Shown piece by piece: positions 31,788 to 42,322 of a stretch of DNA of 63,121 nucleotides (within the stretch, counting starts at the first letter, position 1; the number at the start of each line of letters is the position of its first letter). Both the position numbers and the translations under genes were made by a program. The DNA is from Kiritimatiellia bacterium (GTDB lineage: Bacteria; Verrucomicrobiota; Kiritimatiellia; RFP12; UBA1067), in NCBI GenBank assembly GCA_017514235.1, contig JAFWKK010000032.1, positions 1 to 63,121 on the forward strand, in the 5' to 3' direction. The notes beneath the pieces are model-generated. The model was given only the letters and a program-made list of their open reading frames with translations. It did not search any database and was not told where the DNA came from.

Positions 31788-34700
31788 ATGAAGGAAATGC
31801 TAAAGAAAATGGTAGTCTGCCTCGCCGCAACGGTGGGGTTGACGGTCGTTGCGGCGACTGATTCGTACTTTGAGAATTCAAAGGGGGCTAAGATACCCTA
31901 CAACTCGAAGGGGGCCATCGTTCGTGGCGAGTGGACCAGCCAGCTTGACAAGGCGATGAAGCAGGCGGCTGAAGAGAACGTCCCCGTGCTTGTCTTCTGG
32001 GCGAACAACGGTTGCGGCCATTGTGCGGCCACGGAGGTTGAACTTTGCACCAAGACGTTCACCAACTGGCAGAAGAAGTACCAGATTTACATGGTCTTCG
32101 CTTGCGGCGGCTATCCGGGGCCTGCCAAGAACGAGTCCGACGTTGCCAAGGAGGTTGCGCGCGACAAGTCAGGCGAATTCCCGTACGTCGGCGTCTACTG
32201 GGGCACCGGGTCTAAGGAAACCTACAAGGGCAAGTCATACAACAACAAGAAGCGCGGCACGTTCACGGGCAACGGCCTTGATGCCGCCACGTTCATCAAG
32301 AAGGCTGAGGCGCTCCTTAGCGGTTACACCCCGGCTGTCGGCGGGTGGTTCGAGTTAACGGACGCTTCGGACGGGAATCGCTACGAGGCGGATGCGTCGA
32401 CGAAGAAGGTAGCGCTCAGGATGACGCGCAGCAGTTCCAAGAAGTCGGTCGTGGGAACGGATTCCGTGAAGCTCTACAAAGGTGCGGTGAAAGACGCAAA
32501 CCTCGTCAAGACGTATACTGCCAACTGGACGAAGGGCGCGACCACGCTTGATCTCACGGTGGCGATTCCGTCCGGCCTCGCAGCTGGCGACAAGCTCATC
32601 GCGGTCATAAACGGCGAGTCCGCGGCGAAGTACAGGAACACCATCTATTTTGTCGCGAAGGAGAACGGCACGGGCAACCCCCGGTGGAAGGGTGCTGAGT
32701 TCGGCGAGTGGACGGCCGACATCGACGCGGCCAAGGCATTGGCGGCGACGAAGGCAGGCAAGTTGTCCACGGCAGGCAAGGCGGCGGTGACCGTCGGCTC
32801 GACGAAGGCGTATACGCTCGTGAGCTTCCAGGGGTCGCTCTGGTGCCCCGATTGCGCCAACACCGACCGTAACTTCCTCGAAGTCGAGGATGCGAACGGC
32901 AACAACCGCTTCCAGGCGTGGGCGAAGTCGAAGAACGTGGCGCTCGTCGCGGTAGACATTCCGTCCTACGCCGGGTCTAGCTATAAGGATCGGTCGACCC
33001 CGACGCTTTTCTCCAGAGACGCCTACAAGACGACGCTTGCGCGCGCAAGGGAGTATCCGGCGTCCGGTGCGTCGGCCAAGCTGACCAATGCGGTGGAGCG
33101 CAGCGGCCTTGGCTACCTTACGCGCAACGGCATTTCTGACGCGGACGCGCTCGCGAGGCTCAAGAAGTTCCACGACCTGGCGTACAAGACGCCGGAGCAG
33201 GGCGGCTTCCACCTCTTCTACGGAGATGGCGACCCGCGCAACGAGGACAGCAACGCCTACCGTGTGAACGTTCCCATCTTCGTGCTGCTGAGGAGCGACG
33301 GCACGATAGCGGCGCGTCTCACGCGGTTCGCCTTTGTCAGTCCGATGAAGGCCGACAAGGCGAACTTCGACAGCTACATCAAGCGCTTCGATGAGATGCT
33401 GGCGATTGCCGATGCCGAGGCCGGAACTGCCGACGCGAACGAAATCGAGAACAACACGCCTTCCGCCAAGACCACGGAACTGCCGGTCGGGACCAGGACG
33501 GCAGTGGAAGGGCGCCTCTGCACCGCCGACATGCGCGACACGTTCAAGCTGACGAACTTCAAGGGCGCGGCGGACGTGAGCGTCAAGATCACCGGTTCGT
33601 CCAACGCCAAGGTCGTGGCTCAGTTCATGATCGAGAAGGGCGGGGCGTTCGAGCTTGTCGGCGATCCCGTCACGACTGCGATCAATGCCAACGCCGAGGT
33701 TCTCGGCGAGTTCGACGAAGTGGGCACGTGCTATCTGCGGATTGCCGGCGCGGACATCACTTCCGATGCATTCGCCATCGGGAGCGCGACCGCGAACCAC
33801 TTTACGGAGTACACCCTGACGGCTTCCGTGCAGTCCCTTGACCCGCAGGAAGAATTCGCGTCCGTGCCGCTCGCCAAGGGCTCTTCCATACAGATGTCCG
33901 TTGACGCCGGCAAGGTCTACCGCATCACAGGCATCGTGACGGATCCGATTCCCGAAGGACTCAAGCTCCGTGAGGACGGCATGTTCGAGGCTGCCGTGAA
34001 CGGTGACGTCGAGCTTGTCGCGTCGGCCGCCGGCGAAGTCGGGTACCAGAAGTGGGTGCCGTCCAAGGTTGCCTTCAACGACAACGAGCCGAAAGACGGC
34101 ATCGGCGAGAGCAAGGGCAAGTGGACGGTTACGATAATGCGTAACGGCGGCGTTTCCGGTTCGGTTTCGGCGACAGTCGCCGTGAACGTCGACAAGTCCA
34201 CGTTCTACTACGACCACAAGACGAAGCTGCTGCCGCGCTTCGCCATCGACGACGAGTGGGGCTTCATGGCGAAGCAGCTGACGTGGGAGGACGGCGACGG
34301 CGAGCCCAAGAAACTCGTGATTACGGTCGAGAAGAGCGCGGAGCTGTCGAAGTACTTCGGCGACGGTGACATAGTGCTTGGTCTCGAAGGCCTGGCGAGC
34401 GACAATGGCGACGCAACGTTCGGCAAGAAGGAGTACACGCTGACTGTCAAGGACGAGTCGAAGAAGGCTCAGAGCACGGTGGCGATCTCCGGCACTGAGC
34501 CGGCCGCCACGTTCGGCACGACCGTATACGCGCGGCGCAGCGCGGGCGTCACCATGACGCTCCGCCGTTCCAACGACGGCAAGCCGCTCGCCAACTCCAT
34601 AGGGCTCAAGTCTTCCGTCGACACGGTTTCGTTCGCCGGCGAGACCACGCTTGGGTCGGAAGTCGGCTGGGGCGCCGACGACTACGCTGACAAGAAGGTT

Positions 34701-36485
34701 ACCGTGAAGGGCCTGCCCAAGGCGGAGAAGAAGGCCACCGTGTCGCTGAAAGCCACGGACGACAGCTTCAAGGCCGACAAGTCGGCAAACGAGATAACCA
34801 TCGTGTCCGTCGACGACAAGGCCCCGGCCTTCGTCTCGGACAAGATCGCCCAGATCAAGATGGTGACGTATTCGACATGCAGCGCGTCCGTCGCGTTCGA
34901 TTCCGCCTACATCCAGAAGGGCGACGAGCTTTCCGTCGAGCTGTTCAAGGGTTCTCTTCCGAAGGGCATCAAGGCGAAGGTAAGCGGACAGAAGCTTAAG
35001 CTGACGGGCATTCCGACTGCCGCCGGCTCTTATACCGCCTACTTCCGCGCATGCGCGACGCGCAGCAAGAAGCTTGTGAAGGGCCTGCCGCTCAAGGTCA
35101 GCTTCAGGGTCGTCGATCCGGCCACTGTCAAGCCGACCGACAAGACGTACGGCAAGCTTTCCAACACTGCGGTGAAGACGTCGCGGACGCTTTCGAGCCT
35201 GATGGTCCTTTCCGGCGGCAGTCCGAGTCGGCTTGCCGGAACCCTGAACGTGACGATTCCGCGTTCCGGCAAGGTGAGCGCGAAGTACGCCTGCAACGGC
35301 GGCACGGTCTCGTTCTCGTCGAAGAGCTGGGACGCGAAGGACCTTTCGGACTCCGACGGCACGCTTACGGCGACTCTGACGCCGTCCAAGGAGGGGTACG
35401 CCCTGGAGGTGAAGGCATACTCCAACGGACGCGTCGAGGCGATTGTCACCGACAAGGCGTTCAAGGACCAGGAGCTGACGGCGAAGTCCCTCGGCAAGGT
35501 CTGGAGCAGCAGCGCGTCGGCCAAGTCGTGGGTTGGCGTCTACAACGGTGCGCTCGCGCCGTCCGGGACGCCATACTACCGCGGCAACGGGCAGTACGGT
35601 GCGTTTACCGGCGAGATCGTGCAGCCGACGAACGAGGAGTTCGCGGCGCCCGTCGGCTACGGCTACGTTTCGCTGAAGCTGACCTCGAAGGCCGCCTCTA
35701 CCGGCAAGGCGACATGGGCGGGCAAGCTGCCCAACGGCCAGGCGATTTCCGGCTCGGCCGTCCTGTCGAAGGGCGCGAACAACTGGGTCGGCCGTTCCGG
35801 CTACGCATACCTGCCGATCTTCAAGAAGCGTTCCGCCGACCGCGTCGCGGTCGTGGCGGAGATCAAGTCCGGCGCGGCCAGCGCCGCTAACGGCGGCAAC
35901 AGGTGCCTGCTCGGCTGCCCGGACCTCTCGCCCGTCCTGCCGCTCGGCACGTGGACGCACAAGGGCGACAACGGCACGGGCTACAGCATGGACATTCACC
36001 TCATGGGCGGTCTCTACGACGCGACCAAGAGCCTGAAGGACTGCTGCAAGGAATCGTCCATGAACCCCACTGCGATGCAGCTTCAGATAGAGGTCCCGGA
36101 GTTCGCGGGCTACGACCGCTACGCCGGTCGTGGTGAGGCGCAGGCGATTCCCGTGCAGACGGTCTCGGTCGGGAAGAACTCAATAAGCGTGACGAAGTCC
36201 ACGAACAAGTTCAAGCTGTCCATCGACCGCGCCACGGGCATCTTGAGCGGCTCGCTCCGCCTCAACTACGCCGTCGGCGGCAAGAACAGCTACATAGACG
36301 CCACCTGGAACGGTGTGCTCTTGACGGGTTGGAGCGCGGAGTGCGACTGCTCCGAGGGCGAGGAGATTCAGATGCCGTTCATCTGCGGCGCGTTCTCGTT
36401 CGAGGATCAGGTAGGCAAGTCGAGCAAGGACACGGTGCTTTCCGGCGGGCGGATCTATTCCGGGTCCGCGTTCCCGGCGAAGTGA
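31788..36485 (+). CDS. Giant secreted protein with two N-terminal thioredoxin-like domains
   Basis: The 1565-residue protein has a signal peptide (residues 1-23). A first thioredoxin-like domain carries NGCGHC (CxxC at 76-79) and is related to the 41588 protein. A second, about residues 335-540, carries LWCPDC (CxxC at 353-356). Several Ig-like or cadherin-like beta domains follow (KAPAFVSDKIAQIKMVTYS marks a putative-Ig repeat, with GIKAKVSGQKLKLTGIPTAA), then a C-terminal two-part beta domain (about 1210-1560) related to that of the next gene (ATWAGKLPNGQAISGSAVLS, IDRATGILSGSLRL). Oxidoreductase activity is possible on both CxxC sites. The start has only TAAGGAAAA. The substrate may be the cysteine-rich protein upstream. 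Confidence 0.78.
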   Translation: MKEMLKKMVVCLAATVGLTVVAATDSYFENSKGAKIPYNSKGAIVRGEWTSQLDKAMKQAAEENVPVLVFWANNGCGHCAATEVELCTKTFTNWQKKYQIYMVFACGGYPGPAKNESDVAKEVARDKSGEFPYVGVYWGTGSKETYKGKSYNNKKRGTFTGNGLDAATFIKKAEALLSGYTPAVGGWFELTDASDGNRYEADASTKKVALRMTRSSSKKSVVGTDSVKLYKGAVKDANLVKTYTANWTKGATTLDLTVAIPSGLAAGDKLIAVINGESAAKYRNTIYFVAKENGTGNPRWKGAEFGEWTADIDAAKALAATKAGKLSTAGKAAVTVGSTKAYTLVSFQGSLWCPDCANTDRNFLEVEDANGNNRFQAWAKSKNVALVAVDIPSYAGSSYKDRSTPTLFSRDAYKTTLARAREYPASGASAKLTNAVERSGLGYLTRNGISDADALARLKKFHDLAYKTPEQGGFHLFYGDGDPRNEDSNAYRVNVPIFVLLRSDGTIAARLTRFAFVSPMKADKANFDSYIKRFDEMLAIADAEAGTADANEIENNTPSAKTTELPVGTRTAVEGRLCTADMRDTFKLTNFKGAADVSVKITGSSNAKVVAQFMIEKGGAFELVGDPVTTAINANAEVLGEFDEVGTCYLRIAGADITSDAFAIGSATANHFTEYTLTASVQSLDPQEEFASVPLAKGSSIQMSVDAGKVYRITGIVTDPIPEGLKLREDGMFEAAVNGDVELVASAAGEVGYQKWVPSKVAFNDNEPKDGIGESKGKWTVTIMRNGGVSGSVSATVAVNVDKSTFYYDHKTKLLPRFAIDDEWGFMAKQLTWEDGDGEPKKLVITVEKSAELSKYFGDGDIVLGLEGLASDNGDATFGKKEYTLTVKDESKKAQSTVAISGTEPAATFGTTVYARRSAGVTMTLRRSNDGKPLANSIGLKSSVDTVSFAGETTLGSEVGWGADDYADKKVTVKGLPKAEKKATVSLKATDDSFKADKSANEITIVSVDDKAPAFVSDKIAQIKMVTYSTCSASVAFDSAYIQKGDELSVELFKGSLPKGIKAKVSGQKLKLTGIPTAAGSYTAYFRACATRSKKLVKGLPLKVSFRVVDPATVKPTDKTYGKLSNTAVKTSRTLSSLMVLSGGSPSRLAGTLNVTIPRSGKVSAKYACNGGTVSFSSKSWDAKDLSDSDGTLTATLTPSKEGYALEVKAYSNGRVEAIVTDKAFKDQELTAKSLGKVWSSSASAKSWVGVYNGALAPSGTPYYRGNGQYGAFTGEIVQPTNEEFAAPVGYGYVSLKLTSKAASTGKATWAGKLPNGQAISGSAVLSKGANNWVGRSGYAYLPIFKKRSADRVAVVAEIKSGAASAANGGNRCLLGCPDLSPVLPLGTWTHKGDNGTGYSMDIHLMGGLYDATKSLKDCCKESSMNPTAMQLQIEVPEFAGYDRYAGRGEAQAIPVQTVSVGKNSISVTKSTNKFKLSIDRATGILSGSLRLNYAVGGKNSYIDATWNGVLLTGWSAECDCSEGEEIQMPFICGAFSFEDQVGKSSKDTVLSGGRIYSGSAFPAK

Positions 36486-36536
36486 CGCAAGAGACCGAAG
36501 ACTGGCTGACAGGCTGACAAGACTAAGGAGATGAAG

Positions 36537-39500
36537 ATGATGAAGCAGGTAGTGACGGCGGCGCTCGGCGTGCTGTGTCTTGCGGGTTCGAGCTTCGGTG
36601 CGAATCCCGTGAAGGAGAAGTACGCGCTGGGCCTGTCGGCCAAGTCTTCGGTGCAGAAGAAGACGGTCAAGCTCTACAAGACCACCGACGATCAGAAGAA
36701 GACTGTCTACCGGTGCTACTACAAGATGACGCTGTCCAAGGGCAAGGCGTACACCGTGTGGCTTACCGGCGTAAACTCCACGAACAGCAACATCAGGATC
36801 CGCACGGCCTACGGGATGGAGTCCAAAGACTGGAACACCAACGAGCCTCTCGCCCATTTCGACAACGTGGACTGCGGCATCGAGACGCGCTGGCTTGTCA
36901 CGGGCAAGGAATGGTCCAACGACTGGAACGACGACTGGGACACCTCGGCCTGGACGGACATCGTCTCCGACGACGACTGGGGCGACTGGGGCAAGTCCAC
37001 GACGCCCAGCAGCTGGACGTACTACATCCTCGTCGAGGGCGACAAGGGGGCGACCGCGACGCTCAACTACGTGCAGGCGAACAAGATACCGAAGGGCGTG
37101 GCGGCCAATCCGCTCGTGATCAAGCCGAAGACCAAGTCGCAGACCGTGACCCTCAAGGACGGCTTCATGGGCGAGTTCTACTACGTGAAGGTCGTGCTCA
37201 AGGGCGGCTCGTGCTACCGCTTCGGCGCGCTGGACGGCACTGCGTCGAACGTGCTGTCGTTCGACGAGGAGTACAACCTCAACCTCGGCATACTCGGCCC
37301 GTACAAGTCATGGGCCAAGGCCAACAACCAGGCGATCTCGTTCATTCCGGACGGCGACCAGACGGTCCTGATGCGCCTCAGGTCCTCGAAGGGCTACAAG
37401 GCCAAGGGCAGGCTGCGCTTCTTCGTGGAGAAGACGAGGACGCCGGCCAAGCACAAGCCGACGGCGCTTGCGCTCGGCAAGTCCGTGGAGTTCAAGCCCG
37501 GCTACCTGAACAAGCCAGGGTCCGGCTACTTCGACATGGTGGCCGACCAGCAGCTCTTCTCGATAGCCGCAAAGAAGGGCAAGAACTACGTGGTGGAGAC
37601 GAGCGGGGCGACGAACGAGGTGCCCATAGTGGCGTATCTCTACGACTCCAAGGGCACCGTCATCAAGACGAACCGCTCTAAGGGCAGCGACAGCGCGGAC
37701 GTGCGCGTCGTGTTCACGCCGGCGAAGTCGGCCACCTACTACGTGGGCGTCTGCGAGGACCACGGGGTCTTCGACGAGTTCACCCCGAAGTACCGCAAGG
37801 TCAGCATAAAGGCCTCCACCGTGTCGACTACGGTGAAGACGGTGAAGCTTTCGCCCGTCCCGGGCACCAAGGACTCGAAGCCGCAGACGGCGGACGCCGC
37901 CGGAAGCTCTGCCTTTACGCTTGGGAAGAACTGCTGGACGGCCAAGTGCGTGATCGGCGCGGCGAGCGGCGTGACCTATGCGCTCACAGCGAGCTTCGCC
38001 GATGCGAAGAACACCGAGACCAACCGGCTTGGCGCGCTGATCTACAGCGGCAAGGTGTCTGAGAAGTCGCTGGTCAAGGCCGTGACGTTCACGCCCGGCA
38101 AGACGTTCACCTTCAAGGCGAGCGTCGACGGAATGTACTACGTGGTCATCCGCCCGGCCGCCGGCGAGGGACTCGACTACAAGCCGATCCGCATGCATTC
38201 GGTCGGCTATCTCACGAACGGCAAGAAGTGCGGCGCCCTCAAGGTGACGATCAAGGGCGCGAGCGGGAAGTGGATGCTCGCAAAGAAGGGCACCCAGTAC
38301 GCCAGCGGCGTGAGCGTCATCATGCCTGCCGGCAAGAAGACGCTGTACTTCACCTCCGTCAAGGGCTACACGACGCCCAAGAACGCAAGCGCCACGGTGT
38401 CCAACGGCAAGACGACCGTGGTCGGCGACATCTACTACACCGACAAGTGGGATCCGAAGGACGACTCGACGAAGAAGGCTACGTCGTGGTCGCTGAAGTC
38501 GAAGTACACTTCGCAGACGAAGCACACGCTCTGGAAGACCGACAAGACCGACTGCTTCTCCTTCTATTCGAAGAAGGGCTATCACTACACGTTCAGCCTC
38601 TACGGCAACGGCAAGGGTGATCAGGTGTTCACCATCAAGAACGAGAACGGAACCTACTACGCGAAGAAGGTGACTTCCGTGAATCGTCTGATGCTGCCAA
38701 AGTCGTCGAAGAAGTATTACCTCATAGTTTCGCACAAGACCTCTACCAACGAGGGCGGGGCCTACAAGCTCAAGGGCCGCTACGAGGACCTTGGCGTCGT
38801 GAAGTTCAGCAATGCGACGTTCAAGGCCAAGGACAGCGCGACGTCCGTGACCGTCACCGCCGTCCGCACGAAGGCTACGGGCGAGTGCCGCGTGAAGTAC
38901 ACCCTTTCGGCGGGAACGGCGAAGGCAGGGGTCAACTACATCAACTCCTCCGGCTACGTCAGCTGGAAGAACGGCGACAAGGGCAAGAAGAAGATCAAGA
39001 TCGCCCTCGTTCCGAAGGCCATTCCGGTCAAGAGCAAAGACCTGTCTTTCAAGGTCACGCTGAATGACGCCTCGTCCGTGTCCGCCGAGAAGGCAGGCGA
39101 CAAGCTGAAGAACCCGGTGCAGGCGGCGTTCCCGAAATACAAGACCTCGGTGCAGGCGACGGTGAAGATCGTGAACTCTGCCAAGTACAAGACTGCAGCG
39201 GCGGCATATGCGTCGGTCTACACCGACAAGGCCGCGAAGCAGAAGAACGAGGACAAGAGCAACCTCCGCGTCGGCACGTTCTACGGCCTGGTGCGCGAGA
39301 GCGGTTCGCAGCTCACGAACGGAGCTCCCGAGTTCGCCGCCGTCACGCTGACGGTATCCCCGTCTTCCGCCTCTTCGCCGGAGACGATGTCCGCAAAAGT
39401 GCAGCTTGCGGGCAAGACCTATTCGTTCGCCACAGATTCGATGTGGGACGGCAAGGACGGTAACGGCGCCATGGTGAAGACGCTGATCAACGTCTGGCCC

Positions 39501-40652
39501 GGCAGCGACGAGGAACCGCCTTACACCAACGAGCTGACTGTCGCGGTGACCGACGGAAAGTATTCCAACTGGGCCAAGTCGGGCTGCAAGGCCAGCCTGA
39601 AGCTCCGCGTGCCGGACGCTTCCGGTTCCGGCGCCCAGACCGACATCGCGTATGCCGGCTCGCTCTACCGCCGCAACGCGAAGATACAGAAGTACCTTGA
39701 CACTGCGTTCCTCTTCGACGGCTACTACACGGTGTCGCTCGTTCCCGGTGCGGTCGACGGAACCGACCGCGGGGCGGCCGGAGCGGGCGTGCCCGCCGGC
39801 AACGGCTACCTGACGGTAACGGTGGACAACAAGGGCGGTGCGAAGATCGCCGGCCTCCTGGCCGACAAGACAGCCGTCGCGGCATCGGCCACGGCATGCG
39901 CGGTGGTGCCGAACTCGTCGTCGAAGACGGGCTACGAGATGATAATCCCCGTCTACCAGGCTACCGCCTCCAGCTGCTTCGCCGCAGAGCTCCACCTGTT
40001 CATGCAGTCCGACAAGAACCATCTGGACGGCAAGAAGTACAAGACCGTCGTCGATTCCAAGAAGACGGTCTGCTGGAACTCCGACGACGCCTCCGCCACG
40101 GAGGACGGCGAACAGGGCTGGCGCATGAAGTGCGTCCCGGTCGGCGGATGGTATGACCTTCTGGCGAACCTGCAGGGCTACTACAACTCGATGGCCAAGG
40201 CGTTCGCGGCCGGTGCGCCCAATGCGTTCCCGACGGAACTTCTGGACGCCGGCTACGCTTACGCGGCCACGCCGAGCGCGGTGCAGGTTACGCTCGTCGG
40301 CAACAAGTTCTCCGCCGTATCCAGGAAGCTGGTGACCGAAGCGGACGACGCGACGAAGTACGACCTGGTCGCCAGTGTCAACCCCTGCAACGTCAAGATC
40401 GCCTTCAGCCGCGCGACGGGCGTCTCGTCGGGCTCGTGCTCGGCGTGGATCGCCAGCGAGGCCGAGGGCGCACAGAGGCAGATATCCGGATTCGAGCACT
40501 TCGGAGTGCTTACGATCGACCGCGACACCCGCAGCGGCATCGCGGGCGGCCTCGGCGAAGACGCGCTGATCAGCGGCGCGATCGTCAAGCCTTTCAAGAT
40601 CGGGGAGCGCACCTGGATGTTCTCGCTCCCGTTTGAGGTTTACGCCGACTGA
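36537..40652 (+). CDS. Giant secreted repeat protein, possible surface structural protein
   Basis: The protein has about 1371 residues. A signal peptide is followed by several repeats of roughly 100-130 residues resembling pre-peptidase C-terminal beta-sandwiches (YYILVEGDKGATATLNYVQ, YVVIRPAAGEGLDY, YYLIVSHKTSTNEGG). A Calx-beta-like segment (VTVTAVRTKATGECRVKYTL and following) lies near residue 760-880, then a C-terminal domain shared with the preceding protein (NGYLTVTVDNKGGAKIAGLL). Lys, Tyr and Thr are very frequent. No enzyme motif is visible. AAGGAG ends at 36530, so ATG 36537 (6 nt away) is favoured over 36531 or 36540. A fibrous or scaffold role is inferred. Confidence 0.75.
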   Translation: MMKQVVTAALGVLCLAGSSFGANPVKEKYALGLSAKSSVQKKTVKLYKTTDDQKKTVYRCYYKMTLSKGKAYTVWLTGVNSTNSNIRIRTAYGMESKDWNTNEPLAHFDNVDCGIETRWLVTGKEWSNDWNDDWDTSAWTDIVSDDDWGDWGKSTTPSSWTYYILVEGDKGATATLNYVQANKIPKGVAANPLVIKPKTKSQTVTLKDGFMGEFYYVKVVLKGGSCYRFGALDGTASNVLSFDEEYNLNLGILGPYKSWAKANNQAISFIPDGDQTVLMRLRSSKGYKAKGRLRFFVEKTRTPAKHKPTALALGKSVEFKPGYLNKPGSGYFDMVADQQLFSIAAKKGKNYVVETSGATNEVPIVAYLYDSKGTVIKTNRSKGSDSADVRVVFTPAKSATYYVGVCEDHGVFDEFTPKYRKVSIKASTVSTTVKTVKLSPVPGTKDSKPQTADAAGSSAFTLGKNCWTAKCVIGAASGVTYALTASFADAKNTETNRLGALIYSGKVSEKSLVKAVTFTPGKTFTFKASVDGMYYVVIRPAAGEGLDYKPIRMHSVGYLTNGKKCGALKVTIKGASGKWMLAKKGTQYASGVSVIMPAGKKTLYFTSVKGYTTPKNASATVSNGKTTVVGDIYYTDKWDPKDDSTKKATSWSLKSKYTSQTKHTLWKTDKTDCFSFYSKKGYHYTFSLYGNGKGDQVFTIKNENGTYYAKKVTSVNRLMLPKSSKKYYLIVSHKTSTNEGGAYKLKGRYEDLGVVKFSNATFKAKDSATSVTVTAVRTKATGECRVKYTLSAGTAKAGVNYINSSGYVSWKNGDKGKKKIKIALVPKAIPVKSKDLSFKVTLNDASSVSAEKAGDKLKNPVQAAFPKYKTSVQATVKIVNSAKYKTAAAAYASVYTDKAAKQKNEDKSNLRVGTFYGLVRESGSQLTNGAPEFAAVTLTVSPSSASSPETMSAKVQLAGKTYSFATDSMWDGKDGNGAMVKTLINVWPGSDEEPPYTNELTVAVTDGKYSNWAKSGCKASLKLRVPDASGSGAQTDIAYAGSLYRRNAKIQKYLDTAFLFDGYYTVSLVPGAVDGTDRGAAGAGVPAGNGYLTVTVDNKGGAKIAGLLADKTAVAASATACAVVPNSSSKTGYEMIIPVYQATASSCFAAELHLFMQSDKNHLDGKKYKTVVDSKKTVCWNSDDASATEDGEQGWRMKCVPVGGWYDLLANLQGYYNSMAKAFAAGAPNAFPTELLDAGYAYAATPSAVQVTLVGNKFSAVSRKLVTEADDATKYDLVASVNPCNVKIAFSRATGVSSGSCSAWIASEAEGAQRQISGFEHFGVLTIDRDTRSGIAGGLGEDALISGAIVKPFKIGERTWMFSLPFEVYAD

Positions 40653-40674
40653 ACGGCATAATGACGGAGAACAG

Positions 40675-41562
40675 ATGAAACTCTGGAAACTGATAGTTCT
40701 GACGGTCGCTCTCGTCGGCCTTGGCATAGGCGGCTGGTGGCTGTCCGCGCCGAAGGCCGATGAGCCGGACGACAAGCCCGGCCGCGTGCTGCGCTCCCGC
40801 GTCATACGCGAGGAGAAGCCCGCCTCCAGGGCCAGCGCCCGTCGCATCGCGGCGAAGCAACGCCGCGAGAAGGGCCTTGGCACCCTTGGAAGCGACACCA
40901 AGAAAAAGGCAAAGGTCGATGAAGACTGGAACCCGTTCGACGACGAAAAGGGCGACTTTGACATGGACATCGACTTCACCCTGGAGGGCGAGGTCGCCGT
41001 CGAGATGTCGAAGGCCGTGCGCGACATCTTGACAGAGATGCGCCGCGCCCAGATGAACTTCGACCGCAAGGGTGTGCTGGCTGCGGTGCGCAAGTTGCTT
41101 GCGAAGATAAGCAGGGGCTCCCCGGTTTCGTCGTACGCGAAGTGCCAGGCCGTCGAGGCCATCAAGTCCGTAGGCGGCGGCATAATGGAGTCGCTGCCGG
41201 AGCTGGCCCAGCTCGCGGCGGACGAAAGCCCGGAAGTCGCCGAAGTTTCGCTCGAGGCGATACAGGAGCTGCTGTGGGACTTCGACACCACGCCGCAGCA
41301 GATTTCCGAGGCCATCGGACTGCTGGTCAAGATGACGACCGACGGCCAGGTGCTCAATCCCTTCATCTTCGAGATGAACGGCATGCCGAACTCCATCAAG
41401 GTCGAAACGGCCCTCGTCATTCTCGACAGCGGCAACCAGACGGCTATCGACGCGCTGGGCGACAACATGGCGTTCGTGTTCGACGACTTCGCCGGCAAGA
41501 TTCAGACCCGCGAGGACATCATCCAGTACGGCAAGGAAAACCCGGACGTCATAGAGGAATAG
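40675..41562 (+). CDS. Membrane-anchored acidic protein with HEAT-like helices
   Basis: The 295-residue protein has one N-terminal membrane helix (about residues 6-22), a basic stretch rich in Arg/Lys (about 35-80), an acidic linker (DEDWNPFDDEKGDFDMDIDF) and a helical C-terminal half (about 115-270) with HEAT-like repeats (LPELAQLAADESPEVAEVSL). The start at 40675 follows GGAG and gives the membrane anchor. I recognise no family. Its layout resembles the 45474 protein, and together they bracket the thioredoxin-like, O-antigen-ligase-like and transferase genes; they may be scaffold subunits of an envelope assembly machine. Confidence 0.62.
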   Translation: MKLWKLIVLTVALVGLGIGGWWLSAPKADEPDDKPGRVLRSRVIREEKPASRASARRIAAKQRREKGLGTLGSDTKKKAKVDEDWNPFDDEKGDFDMDIDFTLEGEVAVEMSKAVRDILTEMRRAQMNFDRKGVLAAVRKLLAKISRGSPVSSYAKCQAVEAIKSVGGGIMESLPELAQLAADESPEVAEVSLEAIQELLWDFDTTPQQISEAIGLLVKMTTDGQVLNPFIFEMNGMPNSIKVETALVILDSGNQTAIDALGDNMAFVFDDFAGKIQTREDIIQYGKENPDVIEE

Positions 41563-41587
41563 CGTGTCCCAGCCAGGAGGTGCCGCC

Positions 41588-42322
41588 ATGTTCCTGAGAG
41601 CGCTGATTTCCACCGTGTGCGCGGCGCTCTGTCTCGCCGGCTCCGGCGCCACGCGGACGCATGAGGGGCTCAAATACTCCACGACGGCTGTGAGGACGGG
41701 CGTCTGGTCGTCGCAGTACTCCAAGTGCAGGGGCCATGCGGAGAAACTCGGCGTTCCGCTCGTCGTAATGTGGGTGAACCCGGGTTGCGGACATTGCAAG
41801 GCCCTCTGCAACGACATAGCGGTCTCTTCGGCATTCAAGGAATGGCGCAAGTCCTGCGGCTATGTGTTCGTGCTTGGCATAGGAAAGAAAACCAAATCTG
41901 GAGCGAGAGCAAATGCGTTCGCCAAGAAGGATGAAAGCACCACCCTGCATTCCTATCCTTTCTGCGCCGTATACCTGAATCCGGTTGGCCCGGTGTCTAC
42001 GACGGTAAAGAAGGTTTTTACAGGCAGCGGGTTGACGGCCAAGTCCTTCCGCAGCAAGATAAAGTATGTCATCAGGAAATACGCAAGGATCAAGCTGAGG
42101 GCTTGCGACAAGAACGGCAAGGCCAGCAACAAGTACGGCAAGGTCGTGCAGGTGCGCTGGCAGAAGATCGGCAAGAAGGTGACTCTCATCGCCAAGCCGA
42201 AAAGCGGCTGCAAGTTGATCGGCTGGTATAACGCGAAGGGCAAGCTTGTCTCGAAGAAAACCGATTACAAGGTCAAGGTCGAGAAATCCATGAAGTACTA
42301 TGCGAGGTTTGGGAAGAAATGA
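41588..42322 (+). CDS. Secreted thioredoxin-like protein with InlB-type repeat
   Basis: The 244-residue protein has a signal peptide (about residues 1-20), then a thioredoxin-like domain with MWVNPGCGHCKALCND (CxxC at 67-70). It is related to the first domain of the 31788 protein (shared VWSSQ/GEWTSQ and GCGHC segments). The C-terminal 60 residues resemble a divergent InlB B-repeat (VTLIAKPKSGCKLIGWYNAK), a surface adhesion-type module. The ATG at 41588 is chosen because AGGAGG lies 7 nt upstream; GTG 41564 is in frame but lacks a signal. It overlaps the next gene by 4 nt. A disulfide role in the envelope is inferred. Confidence 0.75.
   Translation: MFLRALISTVCAALCLAGSGATRTHEGLKYSTTAVRTGVWSSQYSKCRGHAEKLGVPLVVMWVNPGCGHCKALCNDIAVSSAFKEWRKSCGYVFVLGIGKKTKSGARANAFAKKDESTTLHSYPFCAVYLNPVGPVSTTVKKVFTGSGLTAKSFRSKIKYVIRKYARIKLRACDKNGKASNKYGKVVQVRWQKIGKKVTLIAKPKSGCKLIGWYNAKGKLVSKKTDYKVKVEKSMKYYARFGKK

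Noticed and set aside
32355-35999. A minus-strand open frame of more than 1200 codons
   Set aside because: It is a shadow of the double-thioredoxin protein gene: same composition bias, no promoter or ribosome binding site, no recognisable domain.
37308-41498. A minus-strand open frame of nearly 1400 codons opposite the giant secreted protein genes
   Set aside because: The plus-strand genes have signal peptides, ribosome binding sites and repeated domains. The minus-strand product is Arg/Val/His/Leu-rich without motifs, the usual shadow of GC-rich genes.
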